DNA of 64,000 nucleotides from Vreelandella olivaria. GTDB taxonomy: Bacteria; Pseudomonadota; Gammaproteobacteria; Pseudomonadales; Halomonadaceae. The stretch is taken from the NCBI GenBank assembly GCA_004295565.1, contig AP019416.1, forward strand, positions 1,240,001-1,304,000, read 5' to 3'. Shown in pieces: positions 1 to 9,390 of the stretch. The first letter of the stretch is position 1. Each line of letters opens with the position of its first letter. Under the pieces are notes generated by a model. That model was not told where the DNA came from and made no database searches. It saw only the letters and a program-made list of their open reading frames with translations. Position numbers and translations under genes: made by a program.

Positions 1-2
1 TG

Positions 3-509
3 CCACATGTACTTGAAACAGCCGCTGAGGTACCTAGCCACGGTGCATTAGCTGAGGCCTTAAGCATGCGCGGCAAACTGATGGATCTGACCCAAGCTTC
101 TTATCAAGCTGCACTGTTACCCGAGGATACTGGCAACCTACCTGCCAATATACGTGCAGCGCTGGCGTGCCGTATGGCGAGGATCAACCAGCAACCGGGG
201 TTGACGCAACACTATGGTGACCTGCTCGCCGGGTACGGCGACGCGGCGGATCCCTATCAGCTTGCCATGCCTGGAAAAACGCCGCCTGCCGATGAAGCGC
301 GTTTGGCAGCCATCATTGGCTACGTTGACCTTGTTACCGAGCGGCCCAAGGATGCCAGCGAGGAGACTATTAACGCCCTGCGCAGCGCTGGTATAGATGA
401 ACCAGATATCGTGCGGTTGGCTGGCTTGGTAGCTTTCGTTAATTACCAGCTGCGCGTTGCCGCGGTGCTGAGTGTGATGGGGAAAAACAATGAGCCGAGT
501 GATACGTAA
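3..509 (+). CDS. CMD-domain protein (AhpD-like), 5' end outside window
   Basis: The frame is open to the left edge, so the start lies outside the window; the first in-window ATG at 66 is probably internal. The sequence resembles the carboxymuconolactone decarboxylase-like family known as 'CMD domain protein, Avi_7170 family', which is normally found beside an alkylhydroperoxidase-domain partner, as here. Its last 20 bases overlap the start of the next gene, so the two are translationally coupled. I see no CxxC redox pair in this part, so it may be the non-catalytic partner. Function is not established beyond the AhpD/CMD fold. Confidence 0.7.
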   Translation, partial: PHVLETAAEVPSHGALAEALSMRGKLMDLTQASYQAALLPEDTGNLPANIRAALACRMARINQQPGLTQHYGDLLAGYGDAADPYQLAMPGKTPPADEARLAAIIGYVDLVTERPKDASEETINALRSAGIDEPDIVRLAGLVAFVNYQLRVAAVLSVMGKNNEPSDT

Positions 510-1066
510 ATTCACAACCCGGGTGCCCACATGGCGCCCACATATCACCAATCGATTTCGACAACGCGACGCCTGCTCAACGGGAAGCGCTGAAGGAAAC
601 GCCTTCAAATACCAAAATTTCTGATTATGTACTGGTGTTGGCCCACGACCCTGAGCCGCTACGTATTCGTACCTCCCTATTTAACGGCATTATGTACGAC
701 AAGGGGGGCTTGTCTCGTGAAGAGCGGGAGCTGGGAGCGGTAGCTGCATCGGTCGTCAACCGCTGCATTTACTGCGCCGCTGTGCATGCACAGCGCTATA
801 ACAACCTGACCCGAGATGAACGGGTAATGCAGGAAATCTTCTTCAATGGAGAAGAAGCGGAAATCGATGCTCGGCAGCGGGCCATTCTGAAGTTTGGCAT
901 GCGCCTTTCCGAGTGCCCACCTAAGGTGACCGAAGATGATATTGCCAGCCTGAGAGCAGTAGGGCTGGATGACCAGGAAATTCTGGATCTCACCCTTTCA
1001 ACCACCCTGTTTGGCTGGGCGAACCGACTGATGCATACCCTGGGTGAACCCGTATCGGGCGCATAG
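490..1066 (+). CDS. Alkylhydroperoxidase-domain protein (AhpD/CMD family), frame disrupted
   Basis: AhpD-like protein matching the 'Avi_7169 family' pattern. Start ATG at 490 gives an N-terminus MSRVIRKFTTRVPTW; the frame breaks near 551 and resumes with TPAQREALKETPSNTKISDY. One extra C in the CACCAAT stretch would restore it. The redox motif is visible as CIYCAAVHA (CxxC followed by His), with the upstream glutamate in REERELGAVA, the AhpD proton-relay signature. It probably reduces a peroxide or another reactive product. It overlaps the upstream CMD gene by 20 bases and lies 57 bases before a TRAP transporter operon. Confidence 0.75.
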
Positions 1067-1123
1067 ATCATACACTCAGCGCCCATTTGACAACGTTGGC
1101 ACATCTATAAAAGGAACAAACCC

Positions 1124-2107
1124 ATGACAAAACGTACGTTTTCGCGCTTGGCTCTAGTGGCCGCGACTTCCATGCTATTCATCTCCCCGGCCATGGCCGA
1201 GACCCTGCGCTTGGGCACGGTTGTTAGCGCTCCCCACCCTGGATCGATGCAGCAGAAGCCTTCAAGGCAGAAGTGGAAGAGGCGACCGAAGGCCGTATTG
1301 ATGTGCAAATTTTCCCCGGCGGTCAGTTAGGCAACGACCAAACCATGGTGGACGAAATTCGCATTGGCACCACCGATATGATCATTGGTGGGGTGATGAA
1401 CATTTCGCCCTATATTCCTGATTTCGAAATCTTCAGTCTTAATTATCTTTTCGAAGATATGGATAAGTTCAAGCTTGCGACATCGCCGGAATCGCCAGTG
1501 TTTGGTTACTTTGATAATGCTGTGAACGAGTCAGGGGTAGGCTTGAAGTTGTTAAGCCTGACCGGAGGGGCACGCGCAACTTAAGCACCAGCAAGGGGCC
1601 GGTCACTGAGCCTGCGGATCTCCAAGGTGTCAAAATGCGTGTCACGGGATCGCAACTGGATGCCGAAATGTGGCAATCGGTAGGTGCGCTGACTACATCA
1701 TTACCGTGGACTGAGATCTATACAGGATTGCAAACTGGGGTGGTGGATGCGTTTGAAAGTACCATTAGCGGCTACTACTCCAGCCGTCTGTATGAAGTGG
1801 CGCCTTATCACGCGAAGACGGAACATCAGGTAATGATGAGCCATATCTCCATTAGCCAGAATCGTTTCAATCGTTTCTCCGAGGAGGATCAAGACATTAT
1901 TCTCGCGGCGGCTCAGCATGCCGGTGAGTACGGCACTGAACAAGGCATTGAGTATGATGCTGAGTTTATTCAGGAGTTTGAAGGTTTGGGGTGACGGTTA
2001 CTGAGGTCGACAAGCAGGCTTTTATTGATGCGGTAGTGCCACTGCATGATGAATTTGCTGAAGAGCGTGGTTTAACCGAGCTGCTTGAAACGATTCGCAA
2101 CCTCTAA
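1124..2107 (+). CDS. dctP: TRAP transporter solute-binding protein DctP, frame disrupted
   Basis: Periplasmic binding protein of a tripartite ATP-independent (TRAP) importer. It begins with an n-h-c signal peptide cleaved near AMA-ET, then the typical LRLGTVVSAPHPW opening and the family signature EATEGRIDVQIFPGGQLG. Late features include the LQTGVVDAFES motif and a helical C-terminus ending LLETIRNL. The frame breaks near 1243, 1580 and 1990; the last is cured by one extra G in a GGGG run. Total length of about 328 codons fits the family. Ligand unknown; usually an organic acid. RBS AAAGGAA lies upstream of the ATG. Confidence 0.85.
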
Positions 2108-2220
2108 ACCGCCATTTACAGGTGTGTTGCAAGCGCGCCTTGTAGACCTACATTGCTGCAGCGATTTGGCCCACTGATTGCCGTTGAATGGGGGCAGTGG
2201 GCCAATCATAGGGTAGAAAA

Positions 2221-2725
2221 ATGCGGATAATAAATGACGTGTTGGAAAAGATCCTGATGTTTCTTGCAGGTTCGCTGTTTGCAGCCTTTATCCTCACGGT
2301 TCTCTATCAGGTGGTTGCGCGTAATTATTTGAAAATTTCGGTGTCATAATCGATGAAGTGGCCATGGCCTGTTTTATCTGGTCGGTTTTCATTGGCGCTG
2401 CCATTGCGCTGCGCAAACGAAGGCACTATGTGGTCGATGTTTTTCCTTCGCGCTTTTAATAACCCAACGGGTATTGCGCCTGTTCGGTAGCCTGGCCTGC
2501 CTGCCGGTGATCTATGTGCTGATCGTGCACGGCAATGTATTGGTTGATATGGGCTGGAATCGCCGATCTGTGGCTCTGGGTACACCCATGGCTTATATAT
2601 TTGCCGCCATGCCCGTGGCAGGTATCGCCATGCTACTGTTTTCAATTGAAACTATCCGTGAGGACATCATGATGCTGCGTACAGGTAAACGTCTAGCAAA
2701 CAGTGGCGGGGCTGCAGAGTCATGA
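2221..2725 (+). CDS. dctQ: TRAP transporter small permease DctQ, frame disrupted
   Basis: Small four-helix membrane subunit of the TRAP transporter. The first helix (LMFLAGSLFAAFILTVLYQV) and the DctQ-typical VVARNYLK are in the start frame. The frame breaks near 2343 and resumes with IDEVAMACFIWSVFIGAAIA, including the conserved Glu and the R-x-x-H-Y-V-V-D stretch. It breaks again near 2457 and finishes with two more helices. The stop overlaps the start of dctM by four bases (ATGA), as expected for an operon. Confidence 0.8.
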
Positions 2726-4015
2726 GCCCATTCGTTACCTTGATTGGCAGTTTTCTGATCCTTATCGCCTTGAGTGTTCCTATCGCTTTCGCGATTGGGC
2801 TGGCCTCTATATTCACGATTATGCAGCTGGGGCTGCCGCTAACGTCTGTTGCGAATCAAATGTTTGCCAGCATTAACTCGTTTCCATTGCTGGCCGTGCC
2901 ATTCTTTCTGCTGCTCGGGCGTCTAATGAATGACGGCGGGATCACCGACCGCCTGTTGCGCTTCGCGGATAGCACCGTCGGCCATGTGCGGGGTGGCTTG
3001 GGCCATATTAACGTGATGGTCTCAATGATGTTCGCCAGCCTTTCCGGTTCTGCCGCGGCAGACACCGCCAGCGTCGGTGCGGTACTGATTCCAGCAATGA
3101 AGAAGTCGGGCTATCCCGCTCCCTTTGCGGTGGCATTGACCGCCGCTTCATCCGTCTTGGGGGGATTATTCCACCTTCCATTCTAATGGTCATTTACGGC
3201 GCTTTCGGCAATGTTTCCGTGGGCGCTCTGTTTATGGGCGGGGTATTGCCAGGGGTACTCGTTGGTTTAATGCAGATGGGATATGTCTATTACATCGCTC
3301 GTAAGCACGGCATCAAAGCCACCGGCAAGTTCTCCTTCAGCCAAATGGGTCGCACCGCTATTATCGCGGCACCGCCTATGGTGCTACCGTTGGTGGTGCT
3401 TGGCGGTATCACCCTCGGCGTATTCACCGCGACGGAAGCGGCTTCGGTAGCGGTGCTAGTAGGCATGTTGCTGGCCTTTGTATTTTATCGGGCGATCCGC
3501 TTTAAGCAGCTCCCTGGGATTCTGGCAGACTCAGTGGTGGCTTTTTCATTACCCATGTTCGCCGTGGCATCTGCGGGCATTATGGGCTGGCTTATTTCGT
3601 ATTTGGGTATCGCCCAGGAGGTGGCCAGTTTCATCCTGTCGGTCACCGACTCACAGGTTGGCATCATGCTGTTGGTGATGATGTTTATGTTGATCATTGG
3701 CACAGTGCTTAGCCCGGTGACCGCGGTGATTATCTTCCTGCCGATTATCCAAGGGCTATGTATCTCTGCCGATATCAACCAAATCCATATGGCGCTGGTC
3801 GTGATTTTATCGCTGACGTTAGGGTTGATTACTCCCCGTACGGGATTTGCTTGCTGATTGCCACACAGATCGGAGAAGTCTCCATGCCAAGGGCATTCCT
3901 CGCAGTGATTCCGCTGATAGTGCTGATTATGGCAGTGATTATCGCCATGATACTGATGCCCAGCGCCTTTCTATATTTACCCCAATTGGTATTTCCAAAG
4001 GCATTTGGGGCCTGA
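2722..4015 (+). CDS. dctM: TRAP transporter large permease DctM, frame disrupted
   Basis: Large membrane subunit of the TRAP importer, about 430 residues and largely transmembrane. Family hallmarks are visible: INSFPLLAVPFFLLLGRLMN, the GSAAADTASVGAVLIPAM loop and GVFTATEAASVAVLVG. The frame breaks near 3170 (in a GGGGG run before ATTATTCCACC, encoding IIPPSI) and near 3840, before the last helices. It closes the dctPQM operon and ends 28 bases from the convergent sbtA-like gene. Confidence 0.85.
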
Positions 4016-4043
4016 CTATTATTATAGGCTCGCTTGCTAACGC

Positions 4044-5003
4044 TCACCCCGCCAGCCATCCCCAAAGTTGATGATAGAGCGGAATGCCAATTAGCACATT
4101 GAAGGGGAAGGTGAGCCCCAGTGACGCCAGCATGGCAAGGCCAATGTTGGCGTCTGGAATCGCGGCGCGAATGGCGACGGGCGCGGCAATGTAAGAGGCA
4201 CTGGCGGTAAGGCTCGCCAGAATAACCGCTGAGCCTGCGGGTAGCCCAAGCCAGAATGCCATTAGCAGTCCAATGCTGGAGAGCACGATAGGCGCTGTCA
4301 GTGCGAATATGACTAGGCGACTGTGCCCCCAGCGCAGGCTGCGCAGCGTCTCTGCGGCGACCAGGCCCATCTCCAGCAGGAACAGCGCCAGAATGCCCTG
4401 GAAGGCGTTGGTGTAAAGGCTGGTCACCGATTCACCGGCATTCGGGCCATAGAGCCAGCCGATTAAAACGCCACCCACTAGCAGAATCACGCCGCGATTG
4501 GTCAGGGTCTCGTGCCAGAGCCCTGACGTTTTATTCAGCTCTGCAGGTGTTGCAGTGCGGCTATCGCGGCTGAAGCGCCGGTAGAGCAACAGCCCGAGCA
4601 TAATGGCGGGTAGTTCAAGCAGTACCAGGTAAAGGGTGACTTGGCCGCCGGTTATCAAACTATGCGCTTCAACATAGGCCAGTGCGACCGCGAAGGTGCC
4701 GGCACTCACCGAGCCGTAGTGAGCGGCAAGGCTGGCGCTATCTGCGAGCGAAAGCCGCACCACATAGCGAACCACCGGAAAAACGATCAACGGAATTAAA
4801 ATCCCCAGCAGGGTGACCCCGGCCAGTTCGATAAGCAGAGCGGCATTCAAACTGCCGTGCAGTGCCATGCCGCCTTTAAGGCCAATGGTCAGCATCAGTA
4901 ATAGGCTTAGGATGTCATAAGCGGCTTTGGGAATGCTGAGATCGGAGCGCACCACACCGGCCACCACACCTAACACAAAGAACATCACCACAATATCCGG
5001 CAC
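4044..5003 (-). CDS. SbtA-like sodium-dependent bicarbonate transport permease
   Basis: Intact protein of 319 residues with about ten hydrophobic helices, matching the sodium-dependent bicarbonate transport family permeases (DUF897, SbtA). Recognisable stretches include LTIGLKGGMALHG near residue 40 and AAHYGSVSAGTFAVALAY near 95. It should import HCO3- with Na+ across the inner membrane; substrate is inferred from the family. I prefer GTG at 5003 because AGGAG lies seven bases upstream, whereas the TTG at 5009 is too close to it. It is divergent from a LysR regulator, a common arrangement for this family. Confidence 0.8.
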   Translation of the reverse strand: MPDIVVMFFVLGVVAGVVRSDLSIPKAAYDILSLLLMLTIGLKGGMALHGSLNAALLIELAGVTLLGILIPLIVFPVVRYVVRLSLADSASLAAHYGSVSAGTFAVALAYVEAHSLITGGQVTLYLVLLELPAIMLGLLLYRRFSRDSRTATPAELNKTSGLWHETLTNRGVILLVGGVLIGWLYGPNAGESVTSLYTNAFQGILALFLLEMGLVAAETLRSLRWGHSRLVIFALTAPIVLSSIGLLMAFWLGLPAGSAVILASLTASASYIAAPVAIRAAIPDANIGLAMLASLGLTFPFNVLIGIPLYHQLWGWLAG

Positions 5004-5085
5004 GGACAATCTCCTTGATGGGGTTTTAAAGCGGCTACTTTAACCATCCAAAGTGATTGATGAAAATAAATAAACTTTATACAGT

Positions 5086-5103
5086 CATAGATAATTATCT
5101 ATG
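5086..5103. promoter_or_regulatory. Perfect 18-bp palindrome, candidate LysR operator
   Basis: CATAGATAATTATCTATG is self-complementary over all 18 bases. It sits in the divergent region between the sbtA-like gene and the LysR gene, overlapping the first possible ATG (5101) of the latter. A site there would suit autoregulation and control of the permease. It also argues that translation of the regulator starts at ATG 5113. Operator function is inferred from symmetry and position. Confidence 0.55.
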
Positions 5104-5112
5104 GTTCAGGTT

Positions 5113-6071
5113 ATGAAAGTACGCCAACTCACTTTTCGATTGCTACAGGTCTATGCTGACGTGGTTCGCACGGGCTCATTGACGGCCACTGCAAATCGGC
5201 TCCACCTGACCCAACCTACGGTGTCTCAGCAGCTAAAACGGCTGAGGGAGATTGTCGGTGAACCGATTGTGCGCCACGAAGAAGGCCGCTTGGTGCCCAC
5301 GGAGGTTGGTCAGGCGCTTTATCAACTGAGCCAGGACTTGCTTAGCCGTGCCGATGTGTTTAGTCAGTACCTGGAAGAGTACAACAGCGGCGGGCGCGGG
5401 CACTTCAGTATTGGCTTGGTCAACACCGCGCAGTACGTGCTCCCCCGGCTTTTAGGGCCGTTTAGTCAGGCTAATCCGCAGGTCGATATCACGGTGGAGA
5501 TCGGTAATCGTCAGCAGATGCTCAATCGTTTTGAGCGCCATGAAGACGACCTTTACGTATTCAGTCACCCGCCTTTGGATGATGACGTGCTGGCCGCTCC
5601 GTTCCTGAGCAACCCCTTGGTAGTGGTGGGGCCGGAGGCGTCCCACTGGGCCGATGTCAACAACCTCACCATGGAGGCCCTGAAAGACCAGCGTTTTCTG
5701 CTTCGTGAACCGGGCTCCGCAACCCGGCATACCTTTGATGCCTGGCTGTACAGTGCGGGTATTGAGCTGCGCTCCACCCAGCAGATCGCCAGCAATGAGG
5801 CGATTCGCCTTGCCGTGGCCTCTGGCATGGGGTTGGCGGTGCTCTCCCGGCATGTGGTGGCAGATGCCCCAAAGGCATTCAAGAGCTGCCCTTGCAGGGC
5901 TTCCCGCTGAAAAGTCGCTGGCATTTTGTGGTGCGCAGAGAGCGTCGCTTACCGCCCGCCGCCTATCGTTTTTTGAGCTTTGTACAAGGCTCGCTGGCTC
6001 AAGCGTTTGACGAGCCCGAAGGGGAACTGGCGGTGGCTGAACTGCTGCAAGCTTTAAAGGTTGAGCGTTGA
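5113..6071 (+). CDS. LysR-family transcriptional regulator, frame disrupted
   Basis: Residues 1-65 form the winged helix-turn-helix (VVRTGSLTATANRLHLTQPT, then VSQQLKRLREIVGEP). The rest is a periplasmic-binding-like effector domain, starting around FSIGLVNTAQYVLPRLL. The frame breaks near 5880; one additional base continues it as LPLQGFPLKSRWHFVVRRE and gives 319 residues, normal for the family. It is divergent from the SbtA-like permease, so it probably controls inorganic carbon uptake (CbbR/CmpR-type logic). That role is inference. Confidence 0.8.
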
Positions 6072-6231
6072 AACGGCTCCCCAGCACCATCACTGCTCCC
6101 GTTGAAGGCGCCGGTGATCTCATACGCTAAGCTATAATGAGAGGGCTTAACAGGGAGCTGAAGACCGCACTCGGTGCATGCAGTCGTGCTTCGATACTCA
6201 ATTTGGGTAACCGCTGCAAACGGAGGTAACT

Positions 6232-6700
6232 ATGCTGCTCAAAGGATCATGTCACTGCCAGGCTGTGACGTTTAGTGTGAGGTCCCAGCACCCCTATCCA
6301 TTCAACCGCTGTTACTGCTCTATTTGCCGTAAAACGGCAGGCGGTGGGGCTATGCCATCAACCTCAGTGGCGATAGCAAAACGCTCAATGTCAGTGGCGA
6401 TGAGCACATTTCGATCTACCGAGCGGTCATTAATGGCGTGCAAAGTACGGGAGAGAGGCATTTTGCAAGCACTGCGCCTCAGCGCTATGGGTTTACGATC
6501 CTGACTGGCCCGAGCTGGTGCATCCCTTCGCCTCGGCGATCGATACTCCTTTACCGACGCCGCCCAAGCGAACGCACATGATGTTGGGAAGCCGGGCCGA
6601 CTGGGTCGAGGTCAATGGGCAGTTCCAAGATAAATGCTTCGACGAATACCCGGATGAAAGCCTTGCCGAGTGGCACCAACGCTTGGGATTAGAGTGTTAA
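6232..6700 (+). CDS. GFA-family (Mss4-like fold) zinc protein, frame disrupted
   Basis: Small protein of about 157 residues in the GFA family (glutathione-dependent formaldehyde-activating-like). The first zinc motif reads GSCHCQAVTF followed by CYCSICRKTAGG; the second cysteine pair is FCKHCASALW after repair. Frame breaks occur near 6350 (GGGG run) and 6462 (TTTT run), each cured by one base. Despite the family name, most members have no proven activity. RBS GGAGG precedes the ATG. Its stop overlaps the stop of the convergent downstream gene. Confidence 0.75.
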
Positions 6701-7431
6701 TTCTGCTTGCTATGCTTTGATTTTCGGTACAGCCACCAAACGTCAAACCCAAATGAATAGGTCAGAGATATCAATGCGCTAATGGCGAGCAGGCTGGCAA
6801 GAAAGTGAGACGTGAGAGGTGTCAACGCCAGTAGTAGCGCGACCACCTGCCAGACACAAACAGCCTTGCGTCGAAAGCTGGCAAACAGCGGTTTTGAGAG
6901 CCACGAGAACTGCCAACTGGCGGCGATAAACAGGTAGCGCATTGCGCCTATCAACAGCACCCAAAGCCCCAGCGATTCCAACCGTAGCAAGCCTGCACAC
7001 AGCAGTAAAATCAGTAGCGCATCCAGCTCCATATCGAAGCGTGCGCCGAACCGTGTGGCTTTTCGTGCGCCTGGCAATCCAGCCATCAACACCGTCCAAT
7101 AGCAGAGCGACTACTGCAATGGCCAACCACTGCCAGATACCTCCTGCAAAAGCATTGTCGGCGAGCGCGCCTGCCACGAGAGCAACCAACACCGCTCGGG
7201 CCAACGTGACCCGGTTTGCCCAACCCAATGAGCCGTAGGGCCAGAAGATGACGACCAGGGTGGATATAAACGTGTAGAAGCCTATAGCCACCCCCAGTTA
7301 GCGGGAGTCGCCATTAAAAGGGGCAGACCTCTGCCCAAGGATATTAGCAGCATGCCACCCAGCAGTAGCTCTGCAGCGCCATAGAGACGTTTAGGCAGGG
7401 TGTAAGATGAAGCGTTAGAGAAGAGCGGCAT
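6697..7431 (-). CDS. CDP-alcohol phosphatidyltransferase family protein, frame disrupted
   Basis: Integral membrane enzyme that should transfer a phosphatidyl group from CDP-diacylglycerol to an alcohol. The full catalytic signature D-G-x2-A-R-x(n)-G-x3-D-x3-D is present after repair: DGWIARR in one frame, GARFDMELDAL in the next. The frame breaks near 7065 and near 7300 (GGGGG run). Extending past the second break gives a plausible start at 7431 (MPLFSNASSYTLPKRLYG) plus an extra N-terminal helix. It lies divergent from the alcohol dehydrogenase gene that opens the pterin-like cluster. Acceptor alcohol unknown. Confidence 0.8.
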
Positions 7432-7791
7432 GGTGTCTCACGAAGCGGCGTCGCTATCCGCAGTTGAAATAAATGATGCAACTATTTTTATATGTACCAT
7501 TCTTGTAGAAGAAGGTAGGGTTGTCCATACGATCAAGAAATAGCCAAGTTAGTTTCAATTGTTCCAAATGGTTAATCGAATATTTTCTTTTCACCCGCTA
7601 AGCTGAAGATGGTGAACCATTGAAAACTGTTCTGCCTAGGGCCGTGCAATGCATGGCCACACATTATACTCGAGGGCTGAGACATACGGTGTGTCTCTTA
7701 TCCCCAGCTTTAAGCGCAATGGTGCCACGCCACATTCAACGGAATGAAAGAGAGCCCGGATCAAGTGGGCCCGTAACGAAAAGGAACGCTC
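7432..7791. other. Divergent intergenic region with hairpins, no gene
   Basis: These 360 bases separate the phosphatidyltransferase gene (minus) from the alcohol dehydrogenase gene (plus), so both promoters should be here. I see no convincing ORF. Two small inverted repeats lie in the plus-strand leader: GGCCGTGCA/TGCATGGCC at 7640-7658 (one G-T pair) and GAGACA/TGTCTC at 7679-7697. An AAGGAA ribosome site precedes the ATG at 7792. I could not match the leader to an FMN, TPP or preQ1 riboswitch. Confidence 0.5.
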
Positions 7792-8808
7792 ATGTCGGCG
7801 CTTGACGATGTAGGCAAAGCCCCAATGCCGCCCAAAAACCTTGGCCACCGCCTTCTGGGTGACCAGCCCAGCACAAGGCGAGATGCGGCGTGAACAACTA
7901 AGCCCTCTCGCCCAGGGTGAGGTGCATATACGTACCTTGTACAGCGGTATCAGCCGAGGCACCGAATCGCTGGTGTTCAATGGTCGTGTGCCTGAAAGTG
8001 AATTTTCGCGCATGCGTGCGCCCTTTCAGTCGGGCGAGTTTCCTGCTCCGGTCAAGTATGGCTACTGTAGCGTTGGCCGCGTTGAGCAGGGGCCAAACGC
8101 TCTCCTGGATAAAACCGTTTTTGCCTGTTTCCCCACCAGGATCACTACATTGTACCTGCTTCGGCGGTGCTGGAAGTGCCCGCCAATGTGCCTGCTAAAC
8201 GCGCCGTCTTGGCGGCCAATATGGAAACCGCCATTAATGGCGTGTGGGACGCCGAGCCGATGCTGGGTGAGCGAATCACCATCATTGGCGCCGGTGTCGT
8301 CGGTGCGCTGGTAGCGTATCTATGCGCTCAGGTGCCTGGTGTTAACGTCCAGTTAGTCGACATTAACCCTGAGCGTCGCCAGCTCGCCGAGCAGTTAGGC
8401 GTTGCCTTCAGCACTCCCGAACAAGCCCTTCATGACCAAGATTGCGTGATCCACGCCAGCGGCCAGGCGGCCGGCTTGCGCCAAGCACTGGCGTTAGCGG
8501 GCAGTGAAGGGCGCATTATCGAAATGAGCTGGTTTGGTGAGGGGGATATTGCGATCCCGTTAGGAGGTGCTTTTCACTCCCAGCGGCTGACGCTCAAGGC
8601 CAGCCAGGTAGGTCAACTGCCGCCCAAATTACGCCCACGCTGGGATTACCAGCGCCGCTTAACATTAGCGCTGAGCCTGCTGGTAGACGAGCGGTTGGAG
8701 GCACTGATCAGCGGGGAAAGCGACTTTGAACAGTTGCCCACGCTTGCCCCTAAACTGTTTGGCCGCGGTAGCGTTGAACTCTGCCACCGCCTGCGCTATT
8801 CCTCATAA
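7792..8808 (+). CDS. Zinc-type alcohol dehydrogenase (MDR superfamily), frame disrupted
   Basis: Medium-chain dehydrogenase of 338 residues once two frame breaks are repaired (near 7830, one surplus A; near 8137, one missing C). The N-terminal GroES-like half reads GEVHIRTLYSGISRGTESLV and PAPVKYGYCSVGRVE. The Rossmann half carries ITIIGAGVVGALVA followed by the NAD(P)-contacting VDINPERR. The SGISRGTES sequence occupies the place of the usual catalytic-zinc cysteine region, and I do not see the classic GHE zinc motif. It belongs to a subgroup that, as I recall, often sits beside pterin-synthase-like and glycosyltransferase genes. Substrate unknown. Confidence 0.75.
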
Positions 8809-8825
8809 CCTATTTACTCATGGAG

Positions 8826-8972
8826 CCTCTGATTAACGTAATGAGCGAAGGCCAGACAAGGCAAAAATCAACGAAAAAAGGATCGGATTCGCGTGCGAAT
8901 TTACGGGTTGTAAATGAGCATTTTGAGGCGATTTTTAACGCCGTATGGTCGAGCGTAATAGTTAATCAGAGG
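8826..8972. repeat. MITE-like element with 12-bp terminal inverted repeats
   Basis: The 183-base gap between the dehydrogenase and PTPS-like genes holds a 147-base unit bounded by CCTCTGATTAAC (8826-8837) and its exact complement GTTAATCAGAGG (8961-8972). Near the middle lies a second hairpin, ATTCGC-GT-GCGAAT (8887-8900). The layout resembles a small non-autonomous insertion or REP-like intergenic element. It contains no credible ORF, and no second copy is in the window, so mobility cannot be shown. Confidence 0.5.
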
Positions 8973-8991
8973 TTTCTTATTTGGAGTCTCT

Positions 8992-9390
8992 ATGTTCCGT
9001 TTATGTGTCCGTGACCACTTTATGATCGCCCACAGTTTCAAGGGTGAGATCTTTGGCCCTGCCCAGCGTACCCACGGGGCTACCTACGTGGTGGATGTGG
9101 TCTTTCAGCGTCCCGAGCTGGATGAGGACGGCTTGGTGATCGATATCGGCCTGGCCAGCGAAACGGTGAAATCGGTACTGGCTGGCTACAACTTCAGCAA
9201 CCTGGATGAAGTACCTGAGTTTAAGGGCAAAAACACTACCACCGAGTTTATGGCCAAGGTGATCTTTGACCAGCTCGCCAAGGCGATTGGTGAGGGAAAA
9301 ATGGGATCCACTGCCCAGGGGATTACCCATATGGAGATAAAACTGCATGAATCCCATGTGGCCTGGGCCAGCTACGAAGGCGCGCTATGA
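8992..9390 (+). CDS. 6-pyruvoyltetrahydropterin synthase/QueD-like protein lacking catalytic residues
   Basis: Intact 132-residue member of the PTPS/QueD T-fold family, which acts on dihydroneopterin triphosphate. The N-terminal zinc region is RDHFMIAHSFKGEIFGPAQ then RTHGATY. Against the canonical CxxxHGHxY, the catalytic Cys and the third zinc His both read Ala. The usual LDHxxLN catalytic Asp-His region reads YNFSNLDEVP. The C-terminal substrate-anchoring Glu is kept in KLHESHVAWASY. It therefore looks able to bind a pterin but not to do standard PTPS or QueD chemistry. GGAG precedes ATG 8992, and the stop overlaps the next start by four bases. Confidence 0.8.
   Translation: MFRLCVRDHFMIAHSFKGEIFGPAQRTHGATYVVDVVFQRPELDEDGLVIDIGLASETVKSVLAGYNFSNLDEVPEFKGKNTTTEFMAKVIFDQLAKAIGEGKMGSTAQGITHMEIKLHESHVAWASYEGAL

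Noticed and set aside
1124-2107. Pseudogene status for the first TRAP operon
   Set aside because: The breaks are single-base and the sequence beyond them is fully conserved, as in many essential-type genes across the window; sequencing error is more likely.
7432-7791. FMN riboswitch before the riboflavin-like genes
   Set aside because: I could not find the conserved RFN core segments in order; only simple hairpins are visible.
7620-7805. 61-residue open frame upstream of the alcohol dehydrogenase
   Set aside because: Low-complexity composition, no ribosome site, and it overlaps the real start region and the leader hairpins.
8820-9014. 64-residue plus-strand frame between the dehydrogenase and PTPS-like genes
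   Set aside because: It lies over the inverted-repeat element and shows no protein family features.
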